Source of the DNA: Nitrincola alkalisediminis
GTDB taxonomy: Bacteria; Pseudomonadota; Gammaproteobacteria; Pseudomonadales; Balneatricaceae
Direction of reading: 5' to 3'
Length of the DNA stretch: 64,000 nucleotides
Assembly: GCF_009821115.1 (NCBI RefSeq)
Contig: NZ_VYTY01000014.1
Location: forward strand, 21,353 to 85,352
The notes under the pieces are model-generated. The model was not told the origin of the DNA and did not search any database. It saw nothing but the letters and a program-made list of their open reading frames with translations. Positions 40,018 through 49,659 of the stretch are shown here, one piece after another; positions within the stretch are counted from its first letter, which is position 1, and each line of letters begins with the position of its first letter. The translations under genes and the position numbers were made by a program.

Positions 40018-41292
40018 ATGGCATTGCTGGCGTTAGGTATTAATCATAAAACAGCACCTGTGGAGGTGCGTGAGCGTGTTGCTTTTGCTCCAGAAAAGCT
40101 GGCGCAAGCGCTGCATGATGCGCAGCTTAAAGCAGGCTTACAGGAGATTGCAATCTTATCAACCTGCAATCGAACTGAGTTGTATTGTTGCGCACATCAA
40201 ACGTCTCATGAAGCGTTGATCGATTGGTTGGCGTACTATCATGCGCTCAATCCAGATGCATTACGCCAGTGCCTGTATCTGCATCAAAATGATGCAGCCG
40301 CGCGACATATGATGAGAGTTGCCAGTGGTTTGGACTCCTTGGTACTGGGTGAACCTCAGATCCTAGGGCAGCTCAAATCGGCATACAGTATTGCGCAAGA
40401 AGAAGGTTTGGTCGGAGCTGAATTGGGGCGTTTATTCCGGCATACGTTCACGATTGCAAAAAAAGTAAGAACACAAACCGCCATTGGACAAAATCCAGTA
40501 TCCGTGGCCTATGCAGCTGTCAGTATGGCCCAGCATATTTTTGCTGATTTAAGTGAAAGCAAAGCCTTGCTGATTGGAGCTGGTGAAACGATTGAACTGG
40601 TTGCACGTCATTTGCATCGTGCAGGTGTGCGCAGCCTAACGGTTGCCAATCGTACGCTGCCACGTGCTTTGGATTTGGCCAGTATTTTTGACGGAAAGGC
40701 CATCGCATTGGGTGATATTCCCGATGCTTTACCCCATGCCGATATCGTTATTTCGTCAACGGCGAGTCAGTTGCCCATTTTGGGTAAGGGAGCCGTAGAA
40801 ACCGCATTGAAAAAACGCAAACACCGCCCCATTTTTATGGTGGATATAGCGGTGCCAAGGGATATAGAAGCCCAAGTGGGTGACCTTGAGGATGTCTATT
40901 TGTATACGGTAGATGATCTTAAAGAAGTCATAGAAGAAAATCAGCGTGGGCGAGAGTCTGCCGCGCGTGAGGCGCAAACTCTGATTGATCAAGGCACTGA
41001 CGAGTTTATGCGACAGCTTCGTGAATTGGATGCGGTGGATACACTCACGGCTTTACGAGAGCATGGACATGCCATTTGTGAAGACGCGTTGCAAAAAGCA
41101 TTAAAGCAACTTCATGCCGGAAAACCTGCAGAGGAAGTTCTACAGGTGATGGCACGGGGACTAACCAACAAGTTATTGCATCAGCCAACCGTTCGATTAC
41201 GTCACGCCTCAGCTGAAGGGCGGGATGATTTACAGAGATTGGTGACCGATCTTTTTCAGCTCTCCGAGCGTTCGACAGTCGACGATCGATAA
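40018..41292 (+). CDS. hemA: Glutamyl-tRNA reductase
   Basis: 424 residues from ATG 40018, giving the canonical N-terminus [19 protein letters not shown]; the open frame further upstream is not used by the family. Catalytic Cys in [10 protein letters not shown], substrate segment [18 protein letters not shown], and an NADPH-binding domain beginning [17 protein letters not shown]. It forms glutamate-1-semialdehyde from Glu-tRNA, the first step of C5 tetrapyrrole synthesis. Followed by prfA and prmC as in E. coli. Confidence 0.97.
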   Translation: MALLALGINHKTAPVEVRERVAFAPEKLAQALHDAQLKAGLQEIAILSTCNRTELYCCAHQTSHEALIDWLAYYHALNPDALRQCLYLHQNDAAARHMMRVASGLDSLVLGEPQILGQLKSAYSIAQEEGLVGAELGRLFRHTFTIAKKVRTQTAIGQNPVSVAYAAVSMAQHIFADLSESKALLIGAGETIELVARHLHRAGVRSLTVANRTLPRALDLASIFDGKAIALGDIPDALPHADIVISSTASQLPILGKGAVETALKKRKHRPIFMVDIAVPRDIEAQVGDLEDVYLYTVDDLKEVIEENQRGRESAAREAQTLIDQGTDEFMRQLRELDAVDTLTALREHGHAICEDALQKALKQLHAGKPAEEVLQVMARGLTNKLLHQPTVRLRHASAEGRDDLQRLVTDLFQLSERSTVDDR

Positions 41293-41308
41293 CAGGACCT
41301 AGATTAAC

Positions 41309-42397
41309 ATGAAAATTTCGATACAAAATCGGCTAGACAATCTCGCCGATCGTTTTGAAGAGCTTTCTGCATTGCTAAGTGAAGCAAGCGTCATTACTGA
41401 CCAAAATAAGTTTCGCAGTTATTCGGTAGAGTATTCAGAACTTGAACCTGTGGTCGTTAAGTTTAAACAGTGGCAGGGTGCACAGAGCGATCTTGAAGAA
41501 GCTAAGGTAATGGCCAGCGATGCCGATCCTGATCTTAGAGAAATGGCGCAAGAAGAGATTGAGACAGCGCAAGAACGTATTCAGCAGTATGAAAGTGAGT
41601 TGCAGCTCTTACTTTTGCCGAAAGATCCTAATGATAACCGCAATGTCTTCTTAGAGGTGCGTGCGGGCACCGGAGGCGATGAAGCGGCCATTTTTGCCGG
41701 GGATTTGTTCCGCATGTATTCACGCTATGCTGAGGTCAAGGGCTGGCGTGTCGAAGTGATCAGTGCAAGCGAAGGTGAGCACGGTGGTTTCAAAGAAATT
41801 ATTAGCCGTATTGTTGGACAGGATGTATATGCGCATTTGAAATTTGAATCGGGCGCACACCGTGTGCAGCGTGTACCCGAAACTGAATCTCAAGGGCGCA
41901 TTCATACCTCAGCCTGTACCGTGGCAGTGATGCCGGAGATGGATGAGGCCGCCGCCATCGAAATTAACAAAGCCGATTTACGTATCGATACCTACCGTGC
42001 GTCTGGAGCGGGCGGGCAGCATATCAACAAAACGGATTCCGCAATTCGTATTACCCATCTTCCCACGGGGTTGGTGGTTGAGTGTCAAGAAGAGCGGTCA
42101 CAGCATAAAAATAGAGCCAAAGCACTTGGTTGGCTGGCCTCCAGACTGCAACAAGCGGAATTGGATCGTCAGCACGCCGAGCAAGCCAGCACCCGAAAAA
42201 GCCTAGTGGGCAGTGGCGACCGTTCAGAGCGTATACGGACGTATAATTTTCCGCAGGGGCGCGTGACGGATCATCGGATTAACCTGACGTTGTATAAGCT
42301 TAATGAGATTGTTGCGGGCGAGCTAGAGGCCGTGATTGCTCCCTTGAGGCAAGAGTATCAAACGGAGCAGTTGGGTAATCTCAGCGATGAAGGTTAA
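41309..42397 (+). CDS. prfA: Peptide chain release factor 1
   Basis: 362 residues. The GGQ peptidyl-hydrolysis motif is in [20 protein letters not shown], and the stop-codon recognition domain precedes it. RF1 terminates at UAA and UAG. It lies 16 nt after hemA and overlaps prmC by 11 nt; PrmC methylates the Gln of the GGQ motif. Confidence 0.97.
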   Translation: MKISIQNRLDNLADRFEELSALLSEASVITDQNKFRSYSVEYSELEPVVVKFKQWQGAQSDLEEAKVMASDADPDLREMAQEEIETAQERIQQYESELQLLLLPKDPNDNRNVFLEVRAGTGGDEAAIFAGDLFRMYSRYAEVKGWRVEVISASEGEHGGFKEIISRIVGQDVYAHLKFESGAHRVQRVPETESQGRIHTSACTVAVMPEMDEAAAIEINKADLRIDTYRASGAGGQHINKTDSAIRITHLPTGLVVECQEERSQHKNRAKALGWLASRLQQAELDRQHAEQASTRKSLVGSGDRSERIRTYNFPQGRVTDHRINLTLYKLNEIVAGELEAVIAPLRQEYQTEQLGNLSDEG

Positions 42398-43214
42398 GGA
42401 TGCCTTGGCGTGTGCGCGGATATTAACTGATTCCGACTCGCCGCGAGTGGATACCGAGACCCTTTTGCTCTGGGTGCTGGATAAGCCGCGAAGTTATGTG
42501 TACACATGGCCCGATGCAGATCTGAGCCCAGCGCAAGCTGCACAGTTTACTGAGCTGATTGAAAAACGTCGCCAAGGTGAGCCCGTGGCACACTTGATTG
42601 GCTATCGTGACTTTTGGACACTTCGACTGGCCGTGTCGAATGCAACCTTGATCCCTCGCCCAGAGACAGAGATGTTGGTTGAGTGGGCGTTGGAGCATTT
42701 GCCATCCAGCGCTCAACGAGTGGCCGATCTTGGGACGGGAACGGGGGCTATTGCGCTTGCGTTGGCCAGTGAACGGCCTAGTTGGCAGCTAATTGCAACC
42801 GATCGAATACCTGAAGCGATTGAGCTGGCGCGCAGCAATGCCTTGGCGCTTAACTTGCCACAGGTGGATTTTCGATTGGGGAGTTGGCTGGAGCCTCTGC
42901 AAGAAACGTTTCATTTGATTTTAAGTAATCCTCCTTATATCGATCCGCAGGACCCGCATTTAGATAAAGGGGATGTGCGGTTTGAACCGAGGTCAGCGTT
43001 GGTTGCTGACGAGAAGGGATTGGCCGATATTCGGTGGATCATTGCTCAGGCACCTTCATATCTAGTGTCTGGCGGCTGGTTGGTGTTTGAGCATGGCTTT
43101 GATCAAGCGGCAGAGGTACGGGCCCTTTTTGAAGCACAAGGATATCAAGATGTGTTTACGCGGCAAGATATAAGTGGGCACGATCGTATTACCGGTGCTC
43201 GCACTCCTCATTAA
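42387..43214 (+). CDS. prmC: Release factor glutamine methyltransferase
   Basis: 275 residues. SAM-binding motif [16 protein letters not shown] and catalytic NPPY in [16 protein letters not shown]. The N-terminal helical domain binds release factors. It modifies RF1 and RF2 at the GGQ glutamine. Overlaps prfA by 11 nt, consistent with coupled translation. Confidence 0.97.
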   Translation: MKVKDALACARILTDSDSPRVDTETLLLWVLDKPRSYVYTWPDADLSPAQAAQFTELIEKRRQGEPVAHLIGYRDFWTLRLAVSNATLIPRPETEMLVEWALEHLPSSAQRVADLGTGTGAIALALASERPSWQLIATDRIPEAIELARSNALALNLPQVDFRLGSWLEPLQETFHLILSNPPYIDPQDPHLDKGDVRFEPRSALVADEKGLADIRWIIAQAPSYLVSGGWLVFEHGFDQAAEVRALFEAQGYQDVFTRQDISGHDRITGARTPH

Positions 43215-43231
43215 GCAAAGGTGAACAGTAT

Positions 43232-44017
43232 ATGGCCAAATCAAGGGTTGAATTAGATGATGCGGGATTGTTGCGTTACAGCCGTCAAATCATGCTGCCT
43301 GAGATTGATGTTGCGGGGCAAGAGATGCTTCTCAATAGCCGTGTACTTGTTCTGGGCTTAGGTGGTCTAGGGAGCCCGGTTGCACTGTATTTGGCTGCAG
43401 CGGGTGTCGGTGAGTTGTGGTTGGCGGATGATGATGAGGTCGATGTCTCAAATTTGCAGCGCCAGGTTGTGCATGCTGAGCACAGTGTGGGCCTTTCAAA
43501 GGTTGCGTCCGCCATCAAGACATTAAAAGACTTGAATAGCCAGACAGTTTTCAAAGCCATTGAACAGCGGCTCGAAGGGGCGGCGTTGCATGATTGTGTG
43601 AGTCAGGTAGACCTTGTTGTTGATTGCACGGATAACTTCAAAACACGTTTTAGTTTGAATCGCATGTCCGTAGCCACAAAAACACCCTTGGTATCCGGTG
43701 CAGCAATCCGTTTTGATGGACAAGTCAGTGTTTATGACCCTCGTGATGCGGCTTCGCCCTGTTATCAGTGCCTGTATGATGAAACAGACGATGAGCGTTT
43801 GACCTGCTCAGAGTCGGGAGTCATCTCGCCTCTTGTGGGTATTATTGGGTCGGTACAGGCACTTGAGGCCGTTAAGCTTCTCACAGGTGTAGGGCGTTCA
43901 CTCCAAGGACGCTTGTTGTTGCTCGATGGTCGTCGCATGGAGTGGCGAGAAATGAAACTGTCGAAAGATCCCGCCTGTCCTGTGTGCAGCTCACCTCAAA
44001 CTACTCACACTGCTTAA
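43232..44017 (+). CDS. moeB: MoeB/ThiF-family adenylyltransferase
   Basis: 261 residues. The ATP-binding motif VLGLGGLGSPVALYLAAAGVG, the R-x-x-x-x-Q region SNLQRQVVH, the Asp in VDCTDNFKTR, two zinc CxxC pairs (CYQC and CPVC) and a Cys in ERLTCSESG are all present. It adenylates the C-terminus of a small sulfur carrier, MoaD in molybdopterin synthesis, or ThiS. The hemA-prfA-prmC-moeB order favours MoeB. Confidence 0.9.
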   Translation: MAKSRVELDDAGLLRYSRQIMLPEIDVAGQEMLLNSRVLVLGLGGLGSPVALYLAAAGVGELWLADDDEVDVSNLQRQVVHAEHSVGLSKVASAIKTLKDLNSQTVFKAIEQRLEGAALHDCVSQVDLVVDCTDNFKTRFSLNRMSVATKTPLVSGAAIRFDGQVSVYDPRDAASPCYQCLYDETDDERLTCSESGVISPLVGIIGSVQALEAVKLLTGVGRSLQGRLLLLDGRRMEWREMKLSKDPACPVCSSPQTTHTA

Positions 44018-44018
44018 G

Positions 44019-44975
44019 TCACACCACGCCTAGCAGTCTAACCAAATAAATGGCGACGCTAAGGGTAAGGACTGATCCTAGTGTTGTGGTTAAAATAATA
44101 TTGGCAGACAGCTCGGCGTTTGATCCCATCGTTTTAGCCATCACAAAGCTTGCTGCAGCCGTTGGGCAGGCAAACAGCACCATCATTATCGTCAAGTCTT
44201 GGCCTCTAAAGCCCATTATCCATGCACCGCTTGTCAATACTAAGGGCAACAAAATGAGTTTAATGCTGGTGGCCCAAAAGGCTTGATAGGAGGTATCTTT
44301 TAAACTTTTCAGGTTCAAAGTGCCACCGATTGCCAGCAAGGCTAAGGGTAAGGTCAGGTTTGCAAAGTAACGACCCGTTGTCGAAACAACCTCGGGTAAG
44401 GGCACCGAAAAGTAGGACAAGGGTAGAGAAAATATCACAGCTAGAATTAAGGGGTTTTTCAAAATCTCAGTGAGCATTGAACTCAGTTTAACGGATTGGT
44501 TGCTGCGCAGCGGAACCGTTAGGCAGATAATCGCCAAGATATTGTATAAGGGAATCACCAAGGCTAGCAGTAAGGAGGCTTGCGCCAAGCCATTGTTTCC
44601 GAATAGGTTGAAACTAACAGCCAAGCCAATAATGCCAAAGTTACTGCGGAAGGCACCTTGAATAAATGCACCGATATCGGTTGGTTTTTTTATCCAATGA
44701 TATGCCGCAAGCCAAATGAGTACATAGGTCACTAACGTGCCGATCAGCACATATCCGAGCTGACCTGGGTTGAAGACAGCATGAAAATCCGTCTGCGCCA
44801 CTGACATGAAGACGAGAGCGGGCAGGGTGATCGTGAAGACCAGCTTTGAACTGATGTTGATGAATTCAACATTGATTAACCCCATGCGTCTTAACAGATA
44901 GCCTAAGAACACAATGAAAAAAATGGGGGCGACAATGTTGGCTGTAAAGCCAAGGGTTGATAGATAAAGATCCAA
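44019..44975 (-). CDS. AEC-family (auxin efflux carrier type) transporter
   Basis: 318 residues with about 10 membrane helices and the AEC fold: N-terminal half ending in RSNFGIIGLAVSFNLFGNNG, C-terminal half with LTLPLALLAIGGTLNL and FACPTAAASFVMAKTMG. Such proteins export or import carboxylates or are unassigned permeases. Convergent with moeB with 1 nt between stops. Substrate unknown. Confidence 0.88.
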   Translation of the reverse strand: MDLYLSTLGFTANIVAPIFFIVFLGYLLRRMGLINVEFINISSKLVFTITLPALVFMSVAQTDFHAVFNPGQLGYVLIGTLVTYVLIWLAAYHWIKKPTDIGAFIQGAFRSNFGIIGLAVSFNLFGNNGLAQASLLLALVIPLYNILAIICLTVPLRSNQSVKLSSMLTEILKNPLILAVIFSLPLSYFSVPLPEVVSTTGRYFANLTLPLALLAIGGTLNLKSLKDTSYQAFWATSIKLILLPLVLTSGAWIMGFRGQDLTIMMVLFACPTAAASFVMAKTMGSNAELSANIILTTTLGSVLTLSVAIYLVRLLGVV

Positions 44976-45614
44976 TGTCTAGATTCCTGTGATTCAGACC
45001 TATATGGAAGGCGTGTGGTTAGAAGTAGAGCGCCCGCTGTTTATTCTGAGCTATTATGACATATTCTTTATCTCGATTTTATGAACCTATGAGCAATAAG
45101 GGAAAAGCATCTTGTGTTTTTTCCGTTTTTCAGAAATGGCGTATACGAAGAGGTTGCTGGACTTTGCCAAAATCAGCCTCTTCGCAGCCGATCCCTTCTA
45201 TGTTCGACAGCCGAATAGTATGGATGGAAAACTGAAAAGCCAAATCAAGGTTGACCTTTCAACGTATTAATTGTTTAAATGCTCACTTTACAACAAGGAA
45301 GTAGTCGCTGCTTCATGGATGAACACCCTCTGTGCTGAGCCTAATCGCTTTGCGTCCTGTTTTTCCATAAGCATCAGTCCTGCTAAACAGTAGGTTACAT
45401 TGATGTATTCACAAAAATCCCGCTTGCATGCAATCGACGCACCCTCAGGTGAAAATGTTTTTCTATGGCTCCGCGTCGAAGATGAAGGCCAAGAAGCTCT
45501 GCCAATTCCGTTTTTGTTTGCTCAGTGCTTGTTTGTCTTGCTTAAAAGTAGAAACCTCCTCCTGCTTAAAAAGTGCTTTAAAAAAAAGAGATTCTATATC
45601 AGCGAGGTCAAGTC
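44976..45614. other. 639-bp gap left of the effector island, possible gene debris
   Basis: No intact gene was recognised. Two short frames exist. 45136-45270 encodes 44 residues (MAYTKRLLDFAKISLFAADP...) without a ribosome site. 45403-45618 encodes a hydrophobic/basic 71-residue product whose stop overlaps the DUF4123 start as ATGA. Neither matches a family I know. The stretch is at the left border of the type VI accessory island and may be remnants of displaced genes plus the island promoter. Confidence 0.4.
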
Positions 45615-46919
45615 ATGACTCCCTTTCTTAGCCGTTGCTACGCCTCCCGCGGGGCTGAGCATGTAGAGCTGATTGCGGCTGCGCTTTGCGCAGATCGGCA
45701 GGATTATGAACTGCTGGTGATAGAGGCGCTGAGTGATAAGGGGTATCAGTTTTATTGGTCAGGCACTGTTTTGCCTGCAACCTCTTGGGTGAAGCAATAC
45801 CCAGCAGAGGCTGCCTATGCTGTGGCTTTGGCGCGCTCGGTGAATGAGGGGCGGCAGCGAGTTGCGCTTGGAGCGATGACGCGTCAGCCTGGTTCAAGAG
45901 ATGTGGCGGAAGACGATAAATGGCTTCAGATAGAAACGCTTGGTCCTTTTACACCTCTTGACGCGCAGTTTTCTGTCTATCCGAAGAAAACAGTCCCCAA
46001 TATGCTACGTGAAACTCTGTTCGGTCAGCCTGACCCGACCAAAGCCGAGCGCGATGAATTCGGAGACCATACTCCACCGTTGGCCACCTATGCAGTTTTA
46101 GATGCGGCCAAAATGCCCTATTTGCTGACTAGTTTTCTGGAGGATTCAGGTCTTCGGTATCAGTCGCTTTTTCAGGGCAAAGCGCAAGAAGAGCTTGCCG
46201 AGCATGCGCCTTATTTGGTGGAACTCACGGAAGACAATCACTTTACCTGCCGTTTGTTCACGGGTCCTGACGGAATTGGCGGACTGTGGGAAAAAGAGTT
46301 GGGGATTTTTTTGCGTTGTAGGGCTGGGTTTGACGCGTTACGCAAGCACCTGCGCAAATTCATTCGTTTGCAAGATGCAGATGGGCGTTGGTTTTACTTC
46401 AGGTTTTGGGAACAGCGCTATGCGCATTGTTTTTTCAGTACCGCTTGTGCTGAAACACACTGGATGATGATGGTCACTCAGGAACACAGCCTCGCGGTCA
46501 TCTGCCCTAAAGGCTCATCAATTATAATTGCTCACGCGCATAGATCTGTAGAACACACGAATATCATCGCATCAAAACCGACCGAGGAGTGGGTGGCCGG
46601 ATTAGCTGAAGAGGAAAGCAATAGGGCTTTTCAAAATAAGTTGATCGATAAATTCATTTTTTCTAATTCAAAGTATGGTCATATTGAGCATGAGAAAGCT
46701 CAAGAGATTGTAAAAATCTTACTTGAGCAAGCACAAGGTTATGGGTTTGAAAGTGAGTATGCCCTTAGCACCTATGTAAGCGTTGCTCTAGAGTTGTCGC
46801 AATTCCCTGCAGAAAACGAATGTTACCGAAAACTCCTTGAATCAGCTAAACATCCGGATACCAAAGCCGAGTTAATGCTCAAATCAATTGTCTATGCAAA
46901 AGGTGATGCTGATGACTGA
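45615..46919 (+). CDS. DUF4123 type VI secretion effector adaptor with extra N-terminal region
   Basis: 434 residues. A DUF4123 domain lies at about 155-285 (TYAVLDAAKMPYLLTSFLED, YQSLFQGKAQEELAEHAPYL, LRKHLRKFIRLQDADGRWFY). DUF4123 proteins (Tap/TEC) load a cognate effector onto a VgrG spike. An extra N-terminal region of about 150 residues and a helical C-terminal tail (about 330-434) are unassigned. It overlaps the next gene by 8 nt (ATGACTGA), so adaptor and effector are translationally coupled. No vgrG, hcp or other structural gene is in the window, so this is an auxiliary cluster. Confidence 0.85.
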   Translation: MTPFLSRCYASRGAEHVELIAAALCADRQDYELLVIEALSDKGYQFYWSGTVLPATSWVKQYPAEAAYAVALARSVNEGRQRVALGAMTRQPGSRDVAEDDKWLQIETLGPFTPLDAQFSVYPKKTVPNMLRETLFGQPDPTKAERDEFGDHTPPLATYAVLDAAKMPYLLTSFLEDSGLRYQSLFQGKAQEELAEHAPYLVELTEDNHFTCRLFTGPDGIGGLWEKELGIFLRCRAGFDALRKHLRKFIRLQDADGRWFYFRFWEQRYAHCFFSTACAETHWMMMVTQEHSLAVICPKGSSIIIAHAHRSVEHTNIIASKPTEEWVAGLAEEESNRAFQNKLIDKFIFSNSKYGHIEHEKAQEIVKILLEQAQGYGFESEYALSTYVSVALELSQFPAENECYRKLLESAKHPDTKAELMLKSIVYAKGDADD

Positions 46920-48222
46920 ATTTTCCCGCGACCGTATTCCAGGTCAGGTGTGTACGCCGTGCCAACAATTCAACTTGTTTCGCTTCTCTATTGCCGACGG
47001 TATTGATTGTGACAGTGTGATCTCCTGTAGTGTTGGGGGTAAAATCACACCCAGTTTGCCAGAGAACTACACTTTGCGCTTTCCTAATAGCCTTGCTGAA
47101 ACGAGCGGTCCTTTAGTTGTAACGGTTGATGGTAAAACACATCGAATATTTGAAGATGTTGGAGCTTTTGGTCGTCTAAAAGCACCGGAAGATCTCCGCT
47201 TTCATATGATACTTGAGCCAGCGCCCGCCGCTCCGGCGATCATTCGTCCAGAGGTACAGGCGCTAGAAGACCGTTTTTCTAATCAGACAAACCGTACCCG
47301 ACAGACGGATCAAATTTTGAACACATATGAGCAGGAGATATCGTGTCGTGCAGATGGTCGCTATGACGAAAATGGCATGCCAATAGCAGGGGGTGATCCA
47401 TATATCATTACACTTGAAATACCCGCGGGTGGTTTGGGGGATGGTGAACATGACGTCTCTGAGCTAACAGAGGAAGCCGCCGCTTGGCTACGCCACGCTA
47501 TTTATCAAACCCTCAGCGATGAAGCCATCGGGGTGGTGACACGTGAAACAGGCGCCGCGGCCATCGGCTATCAACAGATGCTGCGCGAAGGCAACAATCG
47601 TCGTTTTTTGCAGGAAATGGCGGGTAGTAAATTGACGATAAAACGCTTAAAAAATGGAACGCGCGTACTTGCCTTTGAAGGCAACTGGCATAAAGCGATG
47701 TTATGGCACAGACCTCATCTACAATATGGAGCCGCGGGCATGAGTCGGTTGCAGGTGACCTCTATGACAGTTGCATTACAGGGTGTTGGCTCTAATGTAT
47801 CTCAAGCGGTTAGAGGCTTAGCTTCACGAGGCGGGGCATTAGGTATTTTGTTTGTATGTACTATGGATGTTACTGAATGGCTTAGCTCGGATAAAGAAGG
47901 AAAAGAGCTAGATGAGTTACTTGTCTCGTTAGGTTTTTCGCTGGGTGCAGTAGTGGTTGCAACGGTTGTGGGGATGGCGGTGACGTCACTTATTGTTGCC
48001 GGCTTAGCGGCATTTAGTGTTGCACTAGCCCCTGTAGTTATAGCAGGATTGGGATTTGCTGTTGTTGCGGCTGTAGGTGTGTTAATTGGATACCCAATTA
48101 ACACATACGGTGTTAAGGATAGGGCGCTTAAAGCTTTTCGTGAATGGAGTGCAAACACAACCATTAACCAACCTGACTTTCAGAATTCTGATTTGTATCA
48201 GGGAATGATGGTGGCGCCATGA
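46912..48222 (+). CDS. Putative membrane-targeting type VI effector, full-length
   Basis: 436 residues from ATG 46912 (AGGTGA upstream). The N-terminal part (about 1-215) occurs only in this copy and has a Cys pair (VCTPCQ) and a helical stretch before SCRADGRYDENGM. The C-terminal about 220 residues (from QQMLREGNNRRFLQ) recur in two orphan copies downstream. They contain a charged EWLSSDKEGKELDELL segment and two long Gly/Ala-rich hydrophobic stretches (about 345-405), suited to insertion in a membrane. Position after a DUF4123 gene and before a multi-helix membrane protein supports a toxin whose target is the inner membrane. Toxicity and secretion are inferred; no known toxin family was recognised. 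Confidence 0.65.
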   Translation: MTEFSRDRIPGQVCTPCQQFNLFRFSIADGIDCDSVISCSVGGKITPSLPENYTLRFPNSLAETSGPLVVTVDGKTHRIFEDVGAFGRLKAPEDLRFHMILEPAPAAPAIIRPEVQALEDRFSNQTNRTRQTDQILNTYEQEISCRADGRYDENGMPIAGGDPYIITLEIPAGGLGDGEHDVSELTEEAAAWLRHAIYQTLSDEAIGVVTRETGAAAIGYQQMLREGNNRRFLQEMAGSKLTIKRLKNGTRVLAFEGNWHKAMLWHRPHLQYGAAGMSRLQVTSMTVALQGVGSNVSQAVRGLASRGGALGILFVCTMDVTEWLSSDKEGKELDELLVSLGFSLGAVVVATVVGMAVTSLIVAGLAAFSVALAPVVIAGLGFAVVAAVGVLIGYPINTYGVKDRALKAFREWSANTTINQPDFQNSDLYQGMMVAP

Positions 48223-48986
48223 AGATTAATCAAGAATATGATGCCCCCCTCGAAAGTACGGGGGCTGCTAGACCACGCTGGGTAGAAAATCCAAATCCTG
48301 AACATGCCGGTTTATGGGTAGGGGTAAAATTTTTTTTAGCTATTTTTCTAGTGCTTCACTCAATGGTGTTCTTGATCAGTTTGATTTTAGGGTTAACGCA
48401 TCCACTGGCACTATTTAATATTGGATTGTTATTCGTTGTTCCTGCTATTGTTTTAGTATCGGCTATTTTTCAGTCTAAAAGAGTAGAACCAGATGACTTG
48501 TATTTAAGTAACCTAGGTTCTTGGATATTACGATTAGTACCTGCTTTTGGCGCTAGTGTTGCATTCGTTGTATCAATCGATTTTGGTGTTTTTCCTTTTA
48601 TATTCAGCGCATTTCTAATCGCTTGTATTTTCATTGAGCTATTAGCTTATCTAACCTATCGCTCATATTCTGATGACATGATTCGAGAAATAATCGAAGA
48701 GAGAAAAATGCTTTCACCTGTGAATGAAAATAATGAATTCTGGTTCTTAACCAGAGGGGGCGATGTAGGCTCTGAACGATTATTAATTAAAGGAAAATGG
48801 CATCTACGTTTATTCTATGCTGTGGTTTATATAACTCCATTTGTATTTATTAGTGGAGGTAAAGTAAACAGTGCTTTCATTTTGACTTTCATCACGATAG
48901 CTGTCTATATAATTTTTCATGGTGTTTTTACAGGCTATTACGTTACTCGCCGTGGTCTGCAGATGCGGTTGGAAGGAAAGCTCTGA
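48219..48986 (+). CDS. Putative immunity membrane protein 1
   Basis: 255 residues with about six membrane helices in three pairs (about 30-55 and 60-85; 100-120 and 122-145; 195-215 and 220-245). A conserved cytosolic-type loop carries DDMIREIIEERKMLSPVNEN and GKWHLRLFY. It overlaps the toxin stop by ATGA. Base composition is more AT-rich than the neighbouring housekeeping genes. As the partner of a predicted membrane-acting toxin, a multi-helix inner-membrane immunity protein is expected. It is nearly identical to immunity 3 from residue about 140 on. No known family recognised. Confidence 0.6.
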   Translation: MKINQEYDAPLESTGAARPRWVENPNPEHAGLWVGVKFFLAIFLVLHSMVFLISLILGLTHPLALFNIGLLFVVPAIVLVSAIFQSKRVEPDDLYLSNLGSWILRLVPAFGASVAFVVSIDFGVFPFIFSAFLIACIFIELLAYLTYRSYSDDMIREIIEERKMLSPVNENNEFWFLTRGGDVGSERLLIKGKWHLRLFYAVVYITPFVFISGGKVNSAFILTFITIAVYIIFHGVFTGYYVTRRGLQMRLEGKL

Positions 48987-48993
48987 TACTAGG

Positions 48994-49659
48994 ATGCAAA
49001 GCGAAATGGCTATAGCCTGTCACCAACTCTTACGCGAAGGCAACAATCGTCGTTTTTTGCAGGAAATGGCGGGTAGTAAATTGACGATAAAACGCTTAAA
49101 AAATGGAACGCGCGTACTTGCCTTTCAAGGCAACTGGCATAAAGCGATGTTATGGCACAGACCTCATCTACAATATGGCGCCGCGGGCATGAGTCGGTTG
49201 CAGGTGACCTCTATGACAGTCGCATTACAGGGTGTTGGTCCTAATGTATCACAGGCAGTCAGAAGCCTAGCCTCACGCGGTGGTGCATTAGGAATGTTAT
49301 TTGTATGCACACTGGATGTCGCGGAATGGTTAAGTGCAGATGGTGACAAAGAACTGGATGAGTTGTTAATTTCCTTGGGCTTTACGCTGGGTGCGGTTGT
49401 CGTTTCAACGATTGTGGGGATGGCGGCATCCGCATTTATTATTGGAGCTATGGGTGTCGCTCTTGCACCGGCAGTCATCGCGGGATTGGGATTTGTTGCT
49501 GTTTTGGCCGTTGGAGTTGGAATCGGGATAGTAAATAATACTTCTGGCATTAAGGATAAAGCACTCAAAGCCTTCCGGGAGTGGAGTTCAAACGCAACCA
49601 TTAACCAACCTGACTTCCAGAATTCTGATCTTTATCAGGGGATGATGGTAGCACCATGA
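48994..49659 (+). CDS. Orphan toxin C-terminal module 2
   Basis: About 221 residues from ATG 48994 (or 49006), lacking the N-terminal part of the full effector. It starts 7 nt after immunity 1 and retains the whole repeated domain: LREGNNRRFLQEMAGSK, NWHKAMLWHRPHLQYG, ALQGVGPNVSQAV, DKELDELLISLGF and a glycine-rich hydrophobic block that differs from copies 1 and 3. Ends INQPDFQNSDLYQGMMVAP, identical to the others. Only a weak AGG precedes the ATG. It may be a silent recombination donor or a minor independent product. Confidence 0.6.
   Translation: MQSEMAIACHQLLREGNNRRFLQEMAGSKLTIKRLKNGTRVLAFQGNWHKAMLWHRPHLQYGAAGMSRLQVTSMTVALQGVGPNVSQAVRSLASRGGALGMLFVCTLDVAEWLSADGDKELDELLISLGFTLGAVVVSTIVGMAASAFIIGAMGVALAPAVIAGLGFVAVLAVGVGIGIVNNTSGIKDKALKAFREWSSNATINQPDFQNSDLYQGMMVAP

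Noticed and set aside
45428..45631. 67-residue frame overlapping the 71-residue frame before the DUF4123 gene
   Set aside because: Overlaps another frame and the start of the adaptor gene; no family match, no ribosome site.
47802..48164. Antisense frames of about 120-145 codons opposite the toxin modules (also 49164-49601 and 50685-51047)
   Set aside because: They recur because the toxin modules recur, and they have composition of mirrored Gly/Ala/Val codons; no ribosome site or domain.
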